A stretch of DNA of 64,000 nt from the NCBI GenBank assembly GCA_035489015.1, contig DATHKR010000257.1:34151-98150 (forward strand), given 5' to 3'. The DNA comes from DATFRY01 sp035489015 (GTDB lineage: Bacteria; Myxococcota_A; Polyangia; Haliangiales; Haliangiaceae). Both the position numbers and the translations under genes were made by a program. Shown in pieces: positions 59,035-64,000 of this stretch. How positions within the stretch are numbered: position 1 is the stretch's first letter; each line of letters opens with the position of its first letter. The notes beneath the pieces were generated by a model. It made no database searches. It was not told the origin of the DNA and was given only the letters and a program-made list of their open reading frames with translations.

Positions 59035-59964
59035 GTGAGACGACCCTTTGGCGGATGGACCGTCGTGCTCGTCGGCCTGCTCCTGTGCGGCTGTAGCTGC
59101 GGGAACAAGAACAGCTCGGCCAACACGGAGGGAGGCGGCGGCAACTACAAGGACGTGGCCGCCACGTTCGACGACTCGGAGCCGGCCGCGGCCGACCGCA
59201 AGCCAGTCGAGGGAGCCGACGCCAGCAAGCTGTCATCGGCCGATCAGCAGCGGTTCGAGAAGCTGGTCGACAAGCTGCCCTCGCCCTGCGGCAAGGCCCA
59301 CAGCCTGCGGACCAGTCGAAACACCGACGCGTCGTGCATCCGGGCCCGCCCGGCGGTGGAGTACGTCCTCTCGCTCCTGACCGACGGCGCGACCGACAAG
59401 GAGGTCACCGACCTCTACACCGGTCGCTACCGCAAGGAGCAGTCCAAGCGCACCTTCAAGCTGTCGGCCGACGTACCCCACGAGGGTCCGGCGGACGCGC
59501 GGGTGGTGATGGTCGAGTTCTTCGACTTCGGCTGCCCGGCCTGCCAGCAGTTCGCCCCCGAGCTGGCCCAGGTGGTCGAGGCGTACCCGACCGACGTGGT
59601 CGTCTACTACAAGCAGTTCCCGCTGGCGGCGCACGAGTTCTCGCGCGGCGCGGCCCAGGCGGCCCTGGCGGCGTCCAGGCAGGGCAAGTACCACGAGATG
59701 CACGTGCTCCTGTTCCAGAACCCGCAGGCGCACAAGAAGGACGACCTCGTCAAGTACGCCCAGCAGATCGGGCTCGACATGAAGAAGTTCGAGTCCGACT
59801 TCACGGCGGTGGCGGCGCAGGTCGAGGCCGACAAGAAGGAGGGCGACGACGCCATGGTGGACTCGACGCCCACCCTCTTCATCAACGGCCGGAAGTACGA
59901 GGACCCGTCGATCGCGAAGTACGTGAAGATGTGGGTCGAGGAGGAGCTGGCGGTGAATCGCTAG
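59035..59964 (+). CDS. DsbA/thioredoxin-fold lipoprotein
   Basis: A 309-residue lipoprotein (hydrophobic VVLVGLLL, then lipobox LCGC). A helical spacer with two Cys (SPCGKAH, ASCIR) comes first. The C-terminal half (about 145-309) is a DsbA-like thioredoxin fold with active site FGCPACQQ, FPLAAHEFSRGAAQAALAA and the cis-proline region DSTPTLFINGRKYE. It should act on disulphides in the periplasm. The GTG start lies six bases after a -10, leaving no leader. The next gene, a TlpA-like protein, is 26 bp away and probably shares the transcript. Confidence 0.9.
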   Translation: MRRPFGGWTVVLVGLLLCGCSCGNKNSSANTEGGGGNYKDVAATFDDSEPAAADRKPVEGADASKLSSADQQRFEKLVDKLPSPCGKAHSLRTSRNTDASCIRARPAVEYVLSLLTDGATDKEVTDLYTGRYRKEQSKRTFKLSADVPHEGPADARVVMVEFFDFGCPACQQFAPELAQVVEAYPTDVVVYYKQFPLAAHEFSRGAAQAALAASRQGKYHEMHVLLFQNPQAHKKDDLVKYAQQIGLDMKKFESDFTAVAAQVEADKKEGDDAMVDSTPTLFINGRKYEDPSIAKYVKMWVEEELAVNR

Positions 59965-59990
59965 CCCGGGTCGCTCGTCTGCAGTCACGA

Positions 59991-60524
59991 ATGTCGAATC
60001 CGTCAGCTCCGCGCCGCGTCGTCCTCTCCCTCCTCGCTGCCCTGGCCGCCCTCGCTGGCGGAGGGCAGCTGGCCGGCGCCGAGGTGCGCAAGGGGGACCG
60101 CGCGGCCGACTTCGTCCAGGTGGTCGACGGAGCCGGGCGGCGGGTCTCGCTGAAGAGCTTCCGCGATCGGGTCGTGGTCCTCACCTTCGGCGCCAGCTGG
60201 TGCGAGCCGTGCAAACGGGAGCTTCCCGCGATGGAGAAGCTGGCCCGCCGCTACGAGCAGCGCAGCGCCAGGGTCGTGTTCCTCGCGGTCAACATCGACA
60301 ACGAGGTGGCCAAGGGGCGCAAGTTCATGCAGCAGGCGGGGCTGCGCGCGGTGCGCGCCATCTACGACACCCAGAAGTCGACGGTCGAGACCTACGACCC
60401 GCCCAAGATGCCGAGCACCTTCATCATCCGCGGCGGCGTGGTCCGCCACGTTCACGCCGGCTTCAGCGCCGGCGACGAGGCCGCGCTGGGCGCCGCCATC
60501 GACGGCCAGCTCCGCTCGCTGTGA
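59991..60524 (+). CDS. TlpA-like periplasmic thioredoxin
   Basis: A 177-residue secreted protein. A signal peptide (to about residue 30, GGGQLAGA) precedes a TlpA/ResA-type fold: DFVQVVDGAGRRVSLKSFRDRVVVLTFGASWCEPCKRELP with active site CEPC, and the cis-Pro in PKMPSTFIIRGG. It reduces disulphides in the periplasm, often for cytochrome c maturation. It follows the DsbA-like gene and is convergent with prfA. Confidence 0.9.
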   Translation: MSNPSAPRRVVLSLLAALAALAGGGQLAGAEVRKGDRAADFVQVVDGAGRRVSLKSFRDRVVVLTFGASWCEPCKRELPAMEKLARRYEQRSARVVFLAVNIDNEVAKGRKFMQQAGLRAVRAIYDTQKSTVETYDPPKMPSTFIIRGGVVRHVHAGFSAGDEAALGAAIDGQLRSL

Positions 60525-60555
60525 TTCATCGACCGCGCCCGGGCGCGGACACCGA

Positions 60556-61644
<1,089 letters not shown>

Positions 61645-61654
61645 GGCGGGTGAC

Positions 61655-62833
61655 TCAGGCGGCGAGCGGGAGGTCGACCAAGGCAGCGTCGGCGTAGACC
61701 TCGACGCCGCGCGCGCCGATCGGCAGCGCCGTCCCGTCGCGGTCCATCCGCTCGCGCCACAGCGTCTTGCGGATCGAGATGAGGGCGATCTCGAGCTGCT
61801 GGTCGTCAGGCTCGCGGGTGGTGATCTTCTGCAGCAGCATGCCGGGCGCGGACAGCATCCGGGCCATGCGGCTGGTCTCGCACTTCTTGCCGGCCAGCTT
61901 GATGAGCTCGTAGGCCAGCCCGGCAACCGGGAACATGAGCGGCACCTTGATCGCGATCTTGAGCAGGTGATCGACGACGGCCCGGTCCGACAGGCGGTAG
62001 GTGAGCAGCGCGCTGAACAGCACCACCGATACCCCGATGACGATGAGCAGGAACGACGTCCCGCAGCGCGGGTGGAAGCGGGTCTGTGTGCGCGCGTTGT
62101 CGACGGTCAGCGGCAGCCCGCGCTCGTAGGTGAAGATCGCCTTGTGCTCGGCGCCGTGATACTGGAACACGCGGCGGACGTCGGGCAGGAGCGAGATCGC
62201 CGCCATGTAGCCGACCAGCAGCGCGAGCTTGATCCCCCCGTCGACCAGGTGGAACGTGACGGTGGCGCTGTCGAACCCGAAGAACGCGCCCAGCCCCCAG
62301 GCGGCCAGGTGCGGCGCGCCCACGAACAGGGCGATGCCGAAGGTCAGGCTCATCGCGACCATGCCCCAGGTGGCCAGGGTCGATGCGCCCGGCTCGCCGT
62401 CGGCCGGCTGATCCGCGGCGCGCGCGCCCAGCGAGCGGAGCGGGGCGCCGGCGACCACCTTGGCGGCGGCGGCAGCGCCCTCGGCCAGCTCGGTGCCGGC
62501 GGCTGTCGGGCCGGTGGCCTTCTTCTTCTTCTTCTGGCCCGGCTTCTTCCCGGCGGCCCTTTCCTCGGCCGTCATCTGCTGGCTGGCGGAGAAGGTCAGG
62601 GCCGAGATGCCGTTGAGAAGAGATTCGAGCAGGACCACCGCGCCGCGCAGCAGCGGCCAGCGGAGGAAGCGCATGCCGGACCAGACCGGCCGCCAGGCTT
62701 CCTCCTTGATCACGATGGAGCCGTCGGGACGCCGGCAGACGACGGTGAACGACGCGGGAGAGCGCATCATCACGCCCTCGATGACCGCCTGGCCTCCGAC
62801 GTCGGGCCGCTTCGCCGCCTGCGTTGCTGTCAC
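61655..62833 (-). CDS. DUF1385 family membrane protein
   Basis: A 392-residue protein. The family core is complete: GGQAVIEGVMMRSP, RRVFQYHGAEHKAIFTYE and TRFHPRCGTSFLLIVI, with four to five membrane helices. An inserted Lys-rich stretch (GKKPGQKKKKKATG) and a low-complexity Ala region (residues about 95-150) lengthen it. The function is unknown (YqhQ-like). The gene sits between rpmE and prfA, its usual position. GTG 62833. Confidence 0.93.
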   Translation of the reverse strand: MTATQAAKRPDVGGQAVIEGVMMRSPASFTVVCRRPDGSIVIKEEAWRPVWSGMRFLRWPLLRGAVVLLESLLNGISALTFSASQQMTAEERAAGKKPGQKKKKKATGPTAAGTELAEGAAAAAKVVAGAPLRSLGARAADQPADGEPGASTLATWGMVAMSLTFGIALFVGAPHLAAWGLGAFFGFDSATVTFHLVDGGIKLALLVGYMAAISLLPDVRRVFQYHGAEHKAIFTYERGLPLTVDNARTQTRFHPRCGTSFLLIVIGVSVVLFSALLTYRLSDRAVVDHLLKIAIKVPLMFPVAGLAYELIKLAGKKCETSRMARMLSAPGMLLQKITTREPDDQQLEIALISIRKTLWRERMDRDGTALPIGARGVEVYADAALVDLPLAA

Positions 62834-62843
62834 GGTGACCCGG

Positions 62844-63062
62844 CTAGCCCTGGTTGGGGCTGGTGCGGCCGTACCGCTTGTTGAAGCGCTCGACGCGGCC
62901 GGCGCTGTCGAGCAGCTTCTGCTTGCCCGTGTAGAACGGGTGGCAGTTGGAGCACACGTCGACCGCGAAGTCGCCGCGGGTGGAGAAGGTGTCGAAGATC
63001 TGGCCGCACGCGCAGGTGATCTTGGACGGGCGGTAATCGGGATGATTGGCAGTCGCCTTCAT
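62844..63062 (-). CDS. rpmE: 50S ribosomal protein L31
   Basis: A 72-residue zinc-type L31. CACG and CSNCHPF give the zinc ligands, and FYTGKQKLLDSAGRVERFNKRYG is the family tail. It lies first in the rpmE-DUF1385-prfA set. A GAGG site precedes the ATG. Confidence 0.97.
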   Translation of the reverse strand: MKATANHPDYRPSKITCACGQIFDTFSTRGDFAVDVCSNCHPFYTGKQKLLDSAGRVERFNKRYGRTSPNQG

Positions 63063-63089
63063 GACCTAGACCTCGTTCGATGGAACGGC

Positions 63090-63099
63090 GCTATATAGC
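63090..63099 (-). promoter_or_regulatory. Possible -10 region of rpmE
   Basis: GCTATATAGC is a palindrome holding TATATA, 28 bp upstream of the ATG of rpmE. A good -35 is not evident. Confidence 0.35.
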
Positions 63100-63157
63100 A
63101 GATGGGTGGAGGGCAAATCCACCTCCGGGTGCCCGGACCGTGGCTGAAACCGCGACT

Positions 63158-64000
63158 TCACGGCACTTTCTCCAGCCAGACGGCGCGGAACTGCTTGGCC
63201 GAAACGTCCTTCAGCCTCTTGCAGATGCGTCCTCCCATGACGCGCTCGCCGTCGTCGCTGAGGATGAGGAGTCCCCGCCGCGGGCCCAGCGAGACCTCGG
63301 CCAGCGCCTCCGGGTTGAGATCGCCGAAGCGAACCGATCGGATCCACACCGGCGCGCTGGATCCGTCCCAGCGATAGAGCCGCGACTCGGCCCGGCCGAG
63401 CGGGCTGCCAGCGACGATCCAGTAGGCGCCGGCCCAGGAGACCAGCGCGCGCACGCCGCGTCCACCCAGGTCGAGGTCGATGGGCGGGCCGATCTCGGCC
63501 GGCTCGCCGCGCTCGATCATCGCGGCCGGGTTGCGGACCGGCACCAGGAGGGCGCGGCCGCGCGGCACCGGGCTGCGGAAGCCGAGCAGGAGGGTTCCGG
63601 TGCCGGGGATGTCGGTCATGCCCTCGATGTTGAGGCCGCCCTCCTGGACCGGCGAGCGCCCGGCGGCGGCGGCGAGGTCGTGGCCGGCGAGCCCAGGGGC
63701 GAGGGTCAGGTCGGCGAGCAGACGCTCGTAGGGGCGACCGGCCAGCGCCAGGGTCTGGACGGCGGCGCCGCCGCCCGGCGCGAGATCGGTCGCGAACAGG
63801 CGCAGGCGGCTGGCCGCGCGCTTGCCCGACTTCTTGCGGCTGTGCGACGCGATCCAGTAGATCCGCGAGCCGACCGTCGCGCTCGCCTCCAGATCCAGCT
63901 CCGGATGCTTGCCGCCCGGGTCCACGAGGTCGGCGCTGACATCGAGCAGCTCGAGCGGGGCGCCGCCGGCGTCGAGGTCGTAGACGCGCAGGTGGTTGTC
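63158..64000 (-). CDS. DUF3616 family protein, partial
   Basis: At least 280 residues; the 5' end lies beyond the window (the frame stays open to base 64000). Propeller-type motifs are seen: LDLEASATVGSRIYWIASHSRKKSGK, GGLNIEGMTDIPGTGTLLLGFRSP, LGGRGVRALVSWAGAYWIVAGS and NPEALAEVSLGPRRGLLILSDDGE. They agree with DUF3616, a family of putative secreted esterase- or signal-like proteins. It resembles in general form the lipoprotein at 31131. No catalytic residue can be assigned. Confidence 0.82.
   Translation of the reverse strand, partial: DNHLRVYDLDAGGAPLELLDVSADLVDPGGKHPELDLEASATVGSRIYWIASHSRKKSGKRAASRLRLFATDLAPGGGAAVQTLALAGRPYERLLADLTLAPGLAGHDLAAAAGRSPVQEGGLNIEGMTDIPGTGTLLLGFRSPVPRGRALLVPVRNPAAMIERGEPAEIGPPIDLDLGGRGVRALVSWAGAYWIVAGSPLGRAESRLYRWDGSSAPVWIRSVRFGDLNPEALAEVSLGPRRGLLILSDDGERVMGGRICKRLKDVSAKQFRAVWLEKVP

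Overview
The window is about 70% GC, with dense genes, very GC-rich third codon positions and many GTG and TTG starts. Three Hanks-type Ser/Thr kinases, a trypsin-like protease with a MYXO-CTERM-like tail, many lipoproteins with acidic or proline-rich linkers, a DUF5916 outer-membrane protein, an FHA-GGDEF protein and an EAL protein all point to a myxobacterium (Myxococcota, perhaps the Haliangium/Kofleriaceae side). The lineage is inferred from gene content. No tRNA, rRNA, IS element, CRISPR array or prophage module was seen, so this reads as ordinary chromosome.

Layout. 1-14.6 kb: a DUF5916 protein, an orphan response regulator, a LytS/LytTR pair sharing its start region with a divergent DUF1761 gene, a FIST sensor, a CII-like HTH protein, then a run holding a CAF16-like ABC ATPase, an FHA-GGDEF diguanylate cyclase and MutS2. 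14.6-21.1 kb: an aldehyde dehydrogenase, a metallophosphoesterase/EAL/kinase operon and a PKD lipoprotein. 21.1-26 kb: a TetR regulator with two matching operators flanking it, a diiron ferritin-like protein, a kinase-RDD fusion, a sterol-desaturase-family enzyme, an atypical SpeD homologue and a methyltransferase. 26-37.7 kb: a zinc-ribbon membrane protein, a 1232-residue kinase with a double WD40 propeller, secreted proteins, a DUF6918-like protein and a bacterial histone. 37.7-51 kb: SucA, a hydrolase, a PQQ sugar-dehydrogenase-like lipoprotein, a FadL-like porin, an isopropylmalate/isocitrate dehydrogenase, an ECF sigma operon, TruA and a fused secreted protein. 51-64 kb: a MoxR/DUF58/transglutaminase operon, a BI-1 protein, fadR-etfB-etfA under a FadR-type box, two thioredoxin-fold secreted proteins, rpmE-DUF1385-prfA and a partial DUF3616 gene.

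How genes work together. The electron-transfer flavoprotein operon, with its own FadR-type repressor and operator over the transcription start, is a fatty-acid beta-oxidation module. The sigma factor, putative anti-sigma factor, TPR lipoprotein and Cys-rich lipoprotein form an envelope-response unit with coupled cistrons. MoxR, DUF58 and the transglutaminase form a standard chaperone/effector set. The TetR gene probably controls itself and the diiron protein/kinase pair. The most unusual items are the histone-fold protein, the SpeD homologue with an altered processing site, the eukaryote-like CAF16-type ATPase, the FadR box, and an ORF in which a C-terminal sorting tail runs into a second signal peptide.
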